A DNA stretch of 64,000 nucleotides from Schizochytrium sp. TIO01 (taxonomy: Eukaryota; Sar; Bigyra; Thraustochytrida; Thraustochytriidae): assembly GCA_004764695.1 (NCBI GenBank), contig SMSO01000032.1, positions 6,096,668-6,160,667 on the forward strand. The letters run 5' to 3'. The position numbers and the translations under genes are program-made. Below, in pieces: positions 21,830-31,423 of this stretch. The notes beneath the pieces are model-generated. The model saw only the letters and a list, made by a program, of their open reading frames with translations. It did not search any database and was not told the origin of the DNA. How positions within the stretch are numbered: position 1 is the first letter of the stretch; each line of letters starts with the position of its first letter.

Positions 21830-21863
21830 CCTAGGTAAGTTGTCAAAGTTTTTCTTACCTAGG
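21830..21863. repeat. 10-bp perfect inverted repeat overlapping splice-like sites
   Basis: CCTAGGTAAG at 21830-21839 and its exact reverse complement at 21854-21863, with a 14-nt loop. The arms create a GTAAG donor and a CCTAG acceptor in the same places on both strands, bounding a 28-nt candidate intron (21835-21862). Confidence 0.7.
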
Positions 21864-21931
21864 TGCGCCTTGTGTGGAAGAGCACCACAGTTAATCGGAC
21901 CCAACTGAGGGTATTTCCTGCCTCGGCCACC

Positions 21932-22416
21932 ATGGTTAAATGGAGTTTTGTGAGATGGATGTGGGAGAGAGAACGCGCAGGTAAGACTCACCCTTCCCCC
22001 TCCCTCACAGCTTTCCAGGAGGGCTGTGGTGAGCGGGGAACCCGTTTAGAGTCGCGGAGACAGCGCTCAGTTTCTCTGCTTTGCTTTTCTCTCCGTCTCT
22101 CTCTCTTTCAGGTTCTAAGCGCCTCGAGAGACCAGGATCTGCAAACCATCGCCTTGGAAACCCGCGCGAGTGGAGCCCCATTCTCGTCTTCCAGCCAGCC
22201 TCGCCGTGGGATCCTCGAGCGCAGAAGCAAAGCAAGCAGGTCCCGGAGGCTGGCTGTGCCAAGCACGAGCGAGAGGTCTTCTTCGCCTTGTTCTTCTCTC
22301 CATGTGCTTGAGTTCGCAAATACATGGAAACAGAAACGCAGAAACAGACGATTACACATCATACATTCTCATACGCACTGTTCAGGTTTAGAACAAACAA
22401 AGGAACGAAGGAACGA

Positions 22417-22476
<60 letters not shown>

Positions 22477-22504
22477 ACTTGAAAGAAAGAACATACAGGC
22501 ATAG
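21932..22504 (+). CDS. Candidate protein with KKER-repeat tail; weak
   Basis: A 190-codon frame opens at 21932 in the context GCCACCATGG. It reads MVKWSFVRWMWERERAGK, then arginine/serine-rich sequence, then a run of Lys/Glu/Arg repeats encoded by the (GAAA)n microsatellite, ending at 22504. A GTAAGA...CCCTCACAG pair inside it (21981-22010, 30 nt, divisible by three) could be a short intron that keeps the frame. A second acceptor-like CTCTCTTTCAG lies near 22111. There is no known domain. GC-rich DNA opens frames easily, so this may be chance; the start context and the splice sites are the only positive evidence. Confidence 0.25.
22415..22476. repeat. (GAAA)n microsatellite
   Basis: About 15 near-perfect GAAA units. 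Read on the plus strand it would encode a Lys-Lys-Glu-Arg repeat at the end of the weak ORF at 21932-22504. Confidence 0.9.
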
Positions 22505-22730
22505 ATAGATAGATCCCAAAACTCCTGAGCAATGAACGGGCTTCTTCAAGCCTCAGGCGGCTCGCTGCGCTGCGCTGCGCTAAGCCCAAGGCCAAGGCCA
22601 GGCTCCGCGCTTCCCTGCGAGGGAGGCAGTTGCAGCCGCTCTTCGTCCTGGCTGGCTAGCGACTGCCGCCACCGCCGCGGCGGAGCACAGTTCGAAAGCG
22701 CGGAAGACTTGGAAAGAAAGCACTTAGTTG

Positions 22731-22770
22731 AAGAACAGAAGAACAGAAGAACAGAACAGAAGAACAGAAA
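22731..22770. repeat. (AGAACAGA)-type short tandem repeat
   Basis: Overlapping GAACAGAA units, about five copies with small length variation, in GC-rich flanking DNA. Confidence 0.7.
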
Positions 22771-22894
22771 GGAGTCTTTCTTCGAGGAAAGAGGTACCAA
22801 CTGTGCTATGAACAGGTAGTACCTACGAAGATTGATTGACGAGGAGCGAGTTGTTCACTTGGACGCGCGGCGCTTCTTCGATCTGATCTCATGC

Positions 22895-22975
22895 ATGGTG
22901 GTGGGCTCTGATGGGTTCTGATGGATTCTCACGCAGTCCGATGGATTCTGATGCATTCTGGTGGACTGTGATCTG
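22895..22975. repeat. Degenerate TGATGGRTTC repeats
   Basis: Several imperfect copies of a TGATGG(A/G)TTC(T) motif in about 80 bp, spaced 10-30 bp apart. Confidence 0.55.
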
Positions 22976-23060
22976 AGCTTGGGCGCTTCTTGGAGAGACA
23001 GAGGTTCACGCGCTGCAAACAAACAAACAGACTTGAACAAATAATGAACAAACAAACTTG

Positions 23061-23095
23061 AACAAACAAACAAACAAACAAACAAACAAACAAAT
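23061..23095. repeat. (AAAC)n microsatellite
   Basis: About eight AACA/AAAC units, with shorter related runs just upstream from 23018. Confidence 0.85.
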
Positions 23096-23598
23096 AATAA
23101 ACAAAGTGGTTTCCCTTCCGTCAGGAATGCAGGCGATCGATGGAACTGGCAGCGGAGGATCTCTGGAGGAGGGGCCTGAGGCGCGACGAGGAAAAGCGCA
23201 AGTGGCGGCGGAAGAATGGCCTGAAGCGGCACTCGCTCTCACGAGCCTTCGCGCGAGTGATCTCGAGAAGGTACGAAGCAGCAGAAGATGGAAAACCTCA
23301 GAACTCGCAGTGAGAGAGAACTCACTCTTTCTTTCTTTCTTCTTTCTTTCTGCAAAAGTGAAAATAATTGTTTTATTTTATTTATTTATTTATTTATTAT
23401 AAAATATAGGTACAGGCTACATAGATAATGAATGAGCCCTGTGTCTCTAACTGTAAGTTAAATTTAAGATCAGGGGAGCTAGTCTAGAAGCCGTATAGCC
23501 GCCACTACTGTAGCATGCGACTAGGTCTACTTACGCTTTCAAACTTTAGACTCGCAAAGAGGAAGAGAAATCAACTACCAGCACTAACCCCTATATAT

Positions 23599-23788
23599 AA
23601 GTTCCTAGTACCGCTTATTAGTCCCACTACTAGAACTACCTTTTAAGTTCTCTTTTTCTTTTTGTATTTTAAAACAAATTAATTAAATTATGTAAGTTCC
23701 CAATACCGCTCATTAGTCCCACTACTAGAACACCTTTTAAGTTTTTTTTTTTAACAAATTAATTAACTTATAAAAGTTGCGAATACCA
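23599..23788. repeat. 95-bp tandem duplication plus partial third copy
   Basis: Copies start at 23599 and 23694. They share AAGTTCC, TACCGCT.ATTAGTCCCACT and ACTAGAAC, then CCTTTTAAGTT and ACAAATTAATTAA. A decayed third start (AAGTTGCGAATACC) is at 23774. The AT-rich middle varies in length. Confidence 0.8.
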
Positions 23789-24139
23789 TGGTGCGTAGGA
23801 ACTGAAGAATTTCTCTTTTCAAAAATTAATTCACCTTAGAGTTTGTAAGTAATTGTAATCTTGAATTGACGACAAAAACTCTTAGTTCACTAAATTCAAT
23901 TTGCAGTTTCATTTTAAATAATTAAAACACAACAATTCTGTGTTGCAATAGATTTCGGGAGCAGGGCTAGAGTTAGGGGTACACAGGGTACTAGCGGCGT
24001 AATTTCTTTTCCTCCTCTATGGCCTATAAATTAAAAGACGTGTACTTTATCTATCTGCCTGCTCCAAGTGATTTCACCTTTGATTCTCCCTTTCTTGGTC
24101 CCTTGTTTTCAAGTGTCTATGTTCGTTCTCCTGTTTAGT

Positions 24140-24166
24140 CTTTCTTTCTTTCTTTCTTTCTTTCTT
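24140..24166. repeat. (TTTC)n microsatellite
   Basis: Six to seven TTTC units in a pyrimidine-rich stretch. Confidence 0.8.
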
Positions 24167-24260
24167 TTCTTTTTTCAAAGTTCTTTCTTGAGTTTATTTG
24201 AATTTGAAAGCGAGCATACACAGTATTCAAACCGGCGCCTCTTCGCCGCCGCACGCGCCC

Positions 24261-24292
24261 GGTCGGTCGGTCGGTCGGTCGGTCGATCGGTC
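24261..24292. repeat. (GGTC)n microsatellite
   Basis: Eight GGTC units, one changed to GATC, in a GC-rich patch. Confidence 0.85.
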
Positions 24293-24872
24293 CTTGGCGC
24301 CAGGAAGGAAGTCGCGCAGACCGCAAGGCGCTCCTTCCCTCGGTGCCGCTCCGCTCCCGCGTTCGCAGCTCCGCGGCCGCCGCTGCAGGAGCGGGAAGAG
24401 GCCGCAGGCGAAAATCGGCATTTCAATTGGTGTATTTGAGCCCTGTCACTGAGTGAATTCGCGAGGCCGTTTGGAGTGACTTGCGCAGCGCAAGGCCCTG
24501 GCGAGGAGCCAAGGACTCTCAAGGTACTATCGAAGGACGAGGGAGAGCTGAGGAGAGGACGGTCTGCCCCCTCCATAAACCTCCTGAGGAACGGCACAGT
24601 TGACAGTGAAGAGGTAGCGAACCGCCTTGTTGTCCCTCTTTATATTTCTCGTTTTCTTCCTTTCTTTCTTTCTCTCTTCTCGTTGCTGTTTTCCGCATCA
24701 AGATCGCGCCACTTTGCTTTCCTCAGGTTAAACCTCTCCGCTCTACTCTTCGGTCTGCCGGACCTGTACGCCGTTGGTTGGGGTTCCTGGTCTCTTGCTC
24801 TCGTGCACAGCGCAACGCTTTGCGCTCCGTAACGAAGGAGGATCTGGGACATACATACATCCACCCGCTCAG

Positions 24873-24986
24873 GTACATACATACGTATATATATATATTT
24901 GCTTTGCCTTGCTTTGCTTTGCTTTGCTTTGCTTTGCTTTGCTTTGCTTTGCTTAGCCTCGGTAAACTCTGCTCTTACTTTTATAG
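24873..24986 (+). other. Candidate 5'-leader intron of the kinase gene
   Basis: A CAG|GTACAT donor at 24873 and a CTTACTTTTATAG acceptor at 24986 enclose an AT repeat and the (GCTTT)n repeat. The sites lie about 180 bp before the kinase ATG. Inferred from site sequence only. Confidence 0.25.
24901..24953. repeat. (GCTTT)n minisatellite
   Basis: Ten GCTTT units, the second changed to GCCTT, about 220 bp upstream of the kinase start. Confidence 0.85.
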
Positions 24987-25168
24987 ATTGTGAGAACTGA
25001 TAAACCTGCGGAAGACAGAACGCTTGAGGTGACGCTCCTGTACTTTTTATTATCTAACGCACGTGGAGCCAGGTATTTGAGAGGTTTTGCTATAAACCGC
25101 ATCAACCATCACATAAAAGGAGGTGCTGTAATCTGCTTTCACACACACAAGATAACTCTGCGAAGACA

Positions 25169-28105
25169 ATGGCCACAACTACGGCAAATCAGTCACAGCC
25201 ACGGCCACCCTCCGAGCCACGGAGGAGCTCCGCAAGTGCGCGGATTCGCTCAAGGCGAAGCAGTGCAGAGGTCCTCCCCTGTACCAACCTTGTCGACCTT
25301 GAGAATCAGGATTTGAGCAATACTAACTATTTGATGAACCGCTCAAATAACGGTCACCATTCATCTCATTACCAGCACCATCAGCAGCAGCAGGACGGGC
25401 TAAGGTTTTCGTGGTCCAAAGATGAAGGTAGAAATCAAAGTGACGCTAAATCAGGAGCAGACAAAAGTTTTGTGACCGATGAAAATAATCCTGAATTTTA
25501 CTCGCCTCGATACAATGATCGCGGACCAACATTATTGACCGTGAAAAGCTCATACGGTTCAAGTGATGCCATTTCTCTGCAACTTTCTCCTAAGTCATCT
25601 ATCGAAACACCTGTTGGTAGTGTTCCTAACAAGGCTCACCTTCGAATGAATTTGCGAACGAATTCTTCAAGCGAACTTTCCGCTTGTTCAGCAAAGGTGG
25701 ATGCTTCTGAAGACTACATCGCAGATACTCCGGCGCATAACGATGATAACGATAATGACGACGATTGCTCTGAGAGGTCCGAAGACGTGGTGGAAGCTTC
25801 TCCTCAGCCCATTTCCTCACAACGCATAGGTCGACTTAACTCCATGCATCCCGTTAGAATGTTGCGGCAAACTTCTGCACCAGATTGCATGAACCAAGGC
25901 CACATGGAACTGTCTCTAGATAGCCAAGGAGCCATCTCTCCACGATATCCTCAACCACCTGGTATGCCATTTGATCCAGTAAGCCTGAGATCCACTTTTG
26001 TCACATCTCCATCTCCAAGGAGCGGCGCTATACAGCGATCTCGTGTTTCTTCACAAAATTCCGTAAATCCGCGCTCAGACATGATGATTCGCCAACGAAC
26101 CCGATCCGGTGCCCTCCCTCATATGGATCGTACACAGAGCAGCTTGAATAGCGAGTCCTCCTTGGATGGCCTCTCAAGGTCCCCGAATTTCCCTGGTGCA
26201 TTTAACAACCTTCAGAGGATACGAAGCGAATCAATTGGTTCTCATGCTGACCAACAACTTCTCCCTACGTATCAGGCGGGGTCAACTGGGGCTTCGATGT
26301 CGCCATATTCCCCATTATCCAGAAGTCGCCCATCCTCTGGTCGTAGTGTCTCACAAAATCTGCCAGTTTTCTCTAAGGTATCTCCCGAAATGAATTATGA
26401 ACGCCATCCCGGAAGCCCAAACCCGTTCTCCAATAATGCCATGCAGCAGCAACAACAGAGCTTTGTGCGCCATCGCCGCAATAACTCTTCATCTAGCGCC
26501 TGGCAAAAAGACCGCCGCGGGAGTATCATGCATAGTCGCAGTCAAACGGTGACCAATCTTCCCCGTCCAAGCAACCTTGACGGGTTGGGTAGCGCCGACT
26601 CAAACTTGGGCAACAGGCAGCTTGGTCGTAGCTCAAGCTTCCGTTGCAACGGGGCAACTCCTTCCTCAGTGAATGGGATTTCAGCTGGATCACCAGATAC
26701 CATTATGTACTCATCTCGTGATAGCTCATCCTCGCAGGTATTTCGCAGCTCAACTCGACCTAGATTTCAATACGTGATGCAAAACTCGGACGAAACCGAA
26801 GCATCGACCGACTCTGACTTTGCTTACGACGCAGTGCCTCTAGAATTATCTCCTCGTAATGATGGGGCATCCAGGCGTCCAAGCAGGATTAATAACGACC
26901 CATTCGGACCAATGTCAAGATCACCAATGCGCGATTTTGACGAAGCTCTCCCTGGCGAAAATTTGTATATTAGAGCAGGTCCGAGGTCGCCTCGTGAAGG
27001 GGCGGCTCAACAAGATGCACCCGTCAGCCCTCGTCGTCCCTTGGAAGTTGCGCCTCCATCTCGGCAACGTTTGCGCAGATTCAACTCATCCAAAGAAATC
27101 CAACAAGTGAGTCAGGGTGCTGTGTCGGAGCAAAAGTACCTCGATGGACCTGACCAAAGTTCAGTAAACTCTGCACGTCCTAAAAGTGTGAGCTTTGCAG
27201 AGGCACATGATCCGAATGCCACAGCTGCTAGTAGCTCCTCTGCAGCAAACGACGCCCCGGCCGCACCATCAGCAGGTGATGACGGCTCAGATGAAAAAAC
27301 TTACAAGTTGGGTGCACTCCTTGGCTCTGGTACTTTTGGTGAAGTTTTTCGTGCACTTAACTTGGAAACTGGCTGCTACTTTGCTGTAAAAGTCATTTCT
27401 AAAATGAAAGACGCAAGTGAGGAAGAAGCCGCAAAGATTCATAGTGAAATTGCTGTCATGAAGGATCTACATCATCCAAATATTGTGGAGTATTTAGGAA
27501 GCCATATCAATGCAACAACAGGCGCATTGGAGATCTCTCTTGAACTTGTCACAGGTGGTTCGCTTCAGCAAATGTACAAAGAATTTGGCCCGATTCGTAT
27601 GAAACCACTGAAGCGTTATGCCCAAAATATGGTCAACGGCATTTCCTATTTACATTCCAAAGGCATTATCCATCGCGACATTAAGGCAGCGAATGTTTTG
27701 GTATCTGCTGAGGGCGTTGCTATGCTCGCAGATTTTGGTACATCTAAACAACTTGGTAATCTTACCTCTGACACTTTAAACAAATCCTTGGCTCAAGTGC
27801 GAGGCAGCGTGCCATGGATGAGCCCTGAAGTTGTTTGTCAGCGTGGAGCATCTTCCGCGTCCGACATTTGGTCTTTAGGATGCACAGTTCTTGAATGCTG
27901 TCAAGCTTGTGCTCCTTGGCATGGGATCATCAAGGATCAGGTGGCCGGTCTATGGACCATTGGTAATGCGAAGGAGCACCCTCCATTCCCTACCAATATT
28001 GAAAGTGAACTCAAATCCTTTTTAGAGAGCTGTCTTATGATTAATCCTGATGATCGCCTCTCAGCAAGTGAATTGCTAGAACACCCATTCTTAAAGAATG
28101 AGTGA
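25169..28105 (+). CDS. Protein kinase, MAPKKK (STE11/MEKK)-like, with long disordered N terminus
   Basis: 978 aa, one exon, ATG at 25169 in ACAATGG context. Residues 1-705 are Ser/Arg/Pro/Asn-rich, with many SP and RSxS sites, and are probably disordered and phosphorylated. The kinase domain fills about 711-975. The Gly loop is LLGSGTFGEVF; the ATP-binding Lys is about 741 in FAVKVIS. The catalytic HRDIKAANV has its Asp near 837, and the DFG Asp is near 855. The activation segment ends in GSVPWMSPEVV, and the C-lobe carries SDIWSLGCTVLE. The motifs HRDIKAANV, GS.PWMSPEV and DIWSLGCTV.E are those of MEKK/STE11 kinases, the top tier of MAP-kinase cascades. All catalytic residues are present, so activity is expected. 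The N terminus shows no recognisable regulatory domain (no SAM, RA or CRIB). Confidence 0.9.
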   Translation: MATTTANQSQPRPPSEPRRSSASARIRSRRSSAEVLPCTNLVDLENQDLSNTNYLMNRSNNGHHSSHYQHHQQQQDGLRFSWSKDEGRNQSDAKSGADKSFVTDENNPEFYSPRYNDRGPTLLTVKSSYGSSDAISLQLSPKSSIETPVGSVPNKAHLRMNLRTNSSSELSACSAKVDASEDYIADTPAHNDDNDNDDDCSERSEDVVEASPQPISSQRIGRLNSMHPVRMLRQTSAPDCMNQGHMELSLDSQGAISPRYPQPPGMPFDPVSLRSTFVTSPSPRSGAIQRSRVSSQNSVNPRSDMMIRQRTRSGALPHMDRTQSSLNSESSLDGLSRSPNFPGAFNNLQRIRSESIGSHADQQLLPTYQAGSTGASMSPYSPLSRSRPSSGRSVSQNLPVFSKVSPEMNYERHPGSPNPFSNNAMQQQQQSFVRHRRNNSSSSAWQKDRRGSIMHSRSQTVTNLPRPSNLDGLGSADSNLGNRQLGRSSSFRCNGATPSSVNGISAGSPDTIMYSSRDSSSSQVFRSSTRPRFQYVMQNSDETEASTDSDFAYDAVPLELSPRNDGASRRPSRINNDPFGPMSRSPMRDFDEALPGENLYIRAGPRSPREGAAQQDAPVSPRRPLEVAPPSRQRLRRFNSSKEIQQVSQGAVSEQKYLDGPDQSSVNSARPKSVSFAEAHDPNATAASSSSAANDAPAAPSAGDDGSDEKTYKLGALLGSGTFGEVFRALNLETGCYFAVKVISKMKDASEEEAAKIHSEIAVMKDLHHPNIVEYLGSHINATTGALEISLELVTGGSLQQMYKEFGPIRMKPLKRYAQNMVNGISYLHSKGIIHRDIKAANVLVSAEGVAMLADFGTSKQLGNLTSDTLNKSLAQVRGSVPWMSPEVVCQRGASSASDIWSLGCTVLECCQACAPWHGIIKDQVAGLWTIGNAKEHPPFPTNIESELKSFLESCLMINPDDRLSASELLEHPFLKNE

Positions 28106-29137
28106 TATATTGTACAATGTAAAACCAGTCTCTCTCCTACTTCTTTTTTTTCCTATTTTTTTTTAACAAACTAAATCCAAAATATGATGAAATATACGTT
28201 TATCACACTTGAACAATAACTCACTCCTGACTCTTGCACCGTAGCTGAACAGCCCACACGTGTTTTTGGATTACTTCTTATAACTTTTAAGAAAATCACG
28301 CGTATGAAGAAGCTTATTATAGTATAGATTTCGCTACCACTGGCAGGGGAAAGAGCTAGACGTTGTGAAAGGGCGCTTGCGACACATCACTCGAGCTGTG
28401 TTGCTACAGATTCGTCTTGTTTAAATTTGGTCTTGTTAACTTGTTGACCATCTGAGAGGTTTCGATTTTAGGCGAAATGTTAGCACGTTAGCTTTCACAG
28501 AGTCAAGTGCAAGCTTGCGGTTTGGTAGAAGTACTTTGCTGGCTTGTACAGTAGGCTTGCTGCACTTATATTGTTTGAGCTTAGTGAATCCTTGGACATT
28601 CCACTTTCTTACCTAACCTCCACTTCTTATAAAAAACCATTTATATGCCATACCATTTGGAGGTTATAGAAGTTCTAACGTTCGCAGAGTCTTCCCAAGT
28701 TTGGGTATCCCCGGGGAGTGTGTACCGTGAGAGAGGGGTCCCCGTCCAGAAGGTCTCTTCCCTTCCCCTTTCTGACTGTGAACCGTAGACGGACAATGTA
28801 GATTAAGACTATAGAGCTAATCATGTTAATACTATTCAGTCTTAGTTATACTCTACAGTACAAAGCTTCGAAAGTCTACTGTAACGATTGAGTGAAACCA
28901 GTAATAACTATTTTAATTTCCAAGATTTCATTTTGCAAAAGAAAAAAGACTCAGAGGTAAAAAAAATTGCTTAACAAACCAAGAGCAGCAACAGACCCTC
29001 TTTCTCTCTCTACGAGCTCACGAGCTGTACTCGCCAGCTCATACTTTCGTGTGCTTACTGGCATTGGCGTCGCTTGTGCGCCAGCCTTTACTTACATACA
29101 CCAACCCGCGACCACTTGCTCCACTCGTGCTATCAAA
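28106..29137. other. Intergenic, 1 kb
   Basis: Spacer between two genes on the same strand. No gene seen. The frame of the downstream gene is open back to 28967 but has no ATG there, so 28967-29137 is taken as leader. Confidence 0.5.
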
Positions 29138-31423
29138 ATGGCGGACTCTGCTTCTGTCGCTGCTGATGCAGCTCCCGTGACCGCTGATGCAGCTGCCCCG
29201 ACCCCATCGACGTCCACCACCGACAGCGTTGAGGAGCCTGACTTTGTGTGCGGTATTGATCTTGGTACTTTTGCTGCAACTGTTGCAAAGGTGTCCACAA
29301 AATCGCTTAAATCTGAATTGCTGCGCAACGAAATGAGCAACGAGCGAACCCCAATGACCATCACCTTTGCTGAGCGTGCTCGCTCATTCGGTGAGATGGC
29401 TGAGCAGCTCAAGGCGACTAAACGTGACCGCACCTTCACGAGCCTCATGAACCTCGTCGACGCTGCTCATGGTGGTTCTGATCTTGCATTCGGTCCTCTC
29501 GTGGGCCGTGTTGACGATGATTTCCGGCTCATTGTGAGCAGTTCCGAAGGTGAAGACCGCAAGCTTCGTCCCGAAGAGGTCCTTGGCATGCTTCTCCGTC
29601 GCCTTGCTCGCTACCGTGGTGTCAATGAGCCCGCCCCTGCAGATGGTCACACAGATCCTCATACGCCCACCCATCCTGTAGCAGTCTCAGTGCCTGACAG
29701 TTTCTCGTTGGCTCATCGTCAAGCTGTTCGAGATGCTGCAAAGATCGGTGGCGTTGATCTTCGTCGCATTGTTAACCACACCGATGCTGCAATTATGGAC
29801 TATGTCTCTAGGCGTAGTGCTGAGCAACTCAGCGAGGGCGTGAATGTGATTGTGGACGTGGGACACTCATACGCCTCGGCAGTGGTTTTCAAGTGCGATG
29901 GCAAGAAGGTCACCAAACTCGCCTCCAAGTGCATTGCAAATGCCGGAGGGTCTGTTGTGGATAATGCACTCTTTGATGCACTTAATGAGGACTGTAAAAC
30001 TCGCAAGGGCCAGGGTGTTACACGTAACAGTAAGGCCGGAATTCGCCTTATGACACAGGTGCGTAAACTCAAGGAGTCCTTGTCAGCGGCACCGGAGACT
30101 CGTATTAGCTGCGAGGCTCTTGTGAATGATGAGGATGTCAGCTTCACATTCTCACAAAGCCAACTGGAGGAAATTTCGGCACCGCTCAAAACTAAGATTG
30201 AGGATATGCTGCGTGAACTCTTGGATGAGATCGCGGATGAAGAGGACCGCAAGAAGATCACCACTGTTGAGCTCATTGGCGGTGGTATGCGAATGCCGCT
30301 CGTCAAGCAGGCCATCTCTGACACATTTGGAGAGGGCGTCAATCTTGCCTACACTATGGACTCTATGGCTTCCATTGTAAACGGTACTGCCTTGTGCTGT
30401 GCTCAAGACTTTGAGCCCAAGTCTGCGGGTGTATTGCGCCCTGCCTTTGACAACCTCGCTCGAGGAGTCCCCAGCGAAGAAGAACTTGCTCTCGAAAACG
30501 CAGCCGAGCGTGTTGTGGCTGATACTCTGATGTCCGAGGCAGAACTTGCTGAAGCTATTGCTTTCGAGCACGAACTTCTTCGTCTCGATGCTGCTGAGAT
30601 AGCATTGCACACTGCTCGCAACAAGCTCGAGTCCAAGATTTTTGAGACCCGCTCTTTGGCTGATGGTCTCAAGCCTCACGGAGAACTCGTTGACCGTGCT
30701 GCCTGTAACACTGTTCTGGACGATTTTGAAAACTGGCTTTGGGATGCTTCAGAGGACGCCACTGTTGAGAGCTACGAGGCCAAACTGAAGGAACTCGATG
30801 AGGCATTGGACCAGCCTATGGCTGCTTACTGGGCGAAGATCAAGGAGGAGCGTGAGCGTTCAGATCGTGAACTTCAGGAGCAGGAGACACTGGCTGCCGC
30901 AGAACTCGCTGCCAGTGGAGGAAAGGACGATCACGACCAGCGTAAACTCAAGAAACCTGAGCGTATGCGCAAGGTCAAGCTCAACAAGGACGAGGGTACA
31001 CAACTTTTCAAGGATGGAAACATTGATGCTGCAAAGTTGCGTTACATTCGTGCTCTTCAACATACTGAAAAGTTTTTTGATCTTGGGCCAGATGACGAGG
31101 AAGAGGTCAAGCAAATTAAGCTCTCCCTCCACCTTAACCTCGCACAGTGCTGCATTAAGCTTGAGGACTGGGCAGAGACCATCAAGGAGGCAAACAATGC
31201 TCTTGAGCTGGATGCGAACTCCACAAAGGCTCTTTTCCGTTTAGCCTTTGCTCAAGAAAAGACCAAGGAGTTCACCTCCGCTAAGAAAAACCTGACCCGT
31301 GCTATTAAGATTGCACCTGAGGCTGAGCAGAAGCCTTTGAATGCTCTTTTGAACCGGGTTAACGTGCAGATCCAGCGTGAAGATGCTAAGCGCGCGATGA
31401 TGGCGAAGCGCATGTTTGGCTAA
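29138..31423 (+). CDS. Hsp110/Hsp70-like nucleotide-binding domain and lid fused to a TPR domain; no substrate-binding beta-sandwich
   Basis: 761 aa from the ATG at 29138 (AAAATGGCG). Residues about 38-425 are an actin/Hsp70-fold ATPase domain: GIDLGTF at the start, VPDSFSLAHRQAVRDAA, IVDVGHSYASAVVF and LIGGGMRMPLVKQ. The DVGHS form and the divergent first loop resemble Hsp110 more than Hsp70. A spacer of only about 35 residues leads to helices like the Hsp110 lid (about 461-570: MSEAELAEAI, ARNKLESKIFETR, NWLWDASEDAT). The beta-sandwich of roughly 120 residues that should lie between them is absent. Residues about 613-740 form three TPRs (GTQLFKDGNIDAAKLRYIRA, LNLAQCC, KALFRLAFAQ). Four of the five carboxylate-clamp positions are kept (Lys, Asn, Lys, Arg), with Thr at the first Asn. 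Predicted cytosolic Hsp70/Hsp90 co-chaperone, possibly a nucleotide-exchange factor docking on the EEVD tail. There is no EEVD of its own. Confidence 0.85.
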   Translation: MADSASVAADAAPVTADAAAPTPSTSTTDSVEEPDFVCGIDLGTFAATVAKVSTKSLKSELLRNEMSNERTPMTITFAERARSFGEMAEQLKATKRDRTFTSLMNLVDAAHGGSDLAFGPLVGRVDDDFRLIVSSSEGEDRKLRPEEVLGMLLRRLARYRGVNEPAPADGHTDPHTPTHPVAVSVPDSFSLAHRQAVRDAAKIGGVDLRRIVNHTDAAIMDYVSRRSAEQLSEGVNVIVDVGHSYASAVVFKCDGKKVTKLASKCIANAGGSVVDNALFDALNEDCKTRKGQGVTRNSKAGIRLMTQVRKLKESLSAAPETRISCEALVNDEDVSFTFSQSQLEEISAPLKTKIEDMLRELLDEIADEEDRKKITTVELIGGGMRMPLVKQAISDTFGEGVNLAYTMDSMASIVNGTALCCAQDFEPKSAGVLRPAFDNLARGVPSEEELALENAAERVVADTLMSEAELAEAIAFEHELLRLDAAEIALHTARNKLESKIFETRSLADGLKPHGELVDRAACNTVLDDFENWLWDASEDATVESYEAKLKELDEALDQPMAAYWAKIKEERERSDRELQEQETLAAAELAASGGKDDHDQRKLKKPERMRKVKLNKDEGTQLFKDGNIDAAKLRYIRALQHTEKFFDLGPDDEEEVKQIKLSLHLNLAQCCIKLEDWAETIKEANNALELDANSTKALFRLAFAQEKTKEFTSAKKNLTRAIKIAPEAEQKPLNALLNRVNVQIQREDAKRAMMAKRMFG

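Larger units (their letters stand above)
15946..25168. other. Repeat-rich region without a convincing gene, 9.2 kb
   Basis: Composition swings between GC-rich patches (16190-16520, 22540-22690, 24230-24420) and very AT-rich ones (17520-17720, 19450-19620, 23340-23900). It holds most of the window's microsatellites, a 95-bp tandem duplication near 23599 and a hairpin at 21830-21863. The only gene candidate I consider is at 21932-22504. Short frames at 18764-19054 (-) and 20455-20943 (+) are open but resemble nothing. Confidence 0.45.

Noticed and set aside
22855-23232. Minus frame with LFVC repeats as a membrane protein
   Set aside because: The hydrophobic run is just the (AAAC)n microsatellite read in reverse.
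28967-29137. 57-codon N-terminal extension of the Hsp110-like protein as a targeting peptide
   Set aside because: The extension begins with TTG; the first ATG, in good context, is at 29138.
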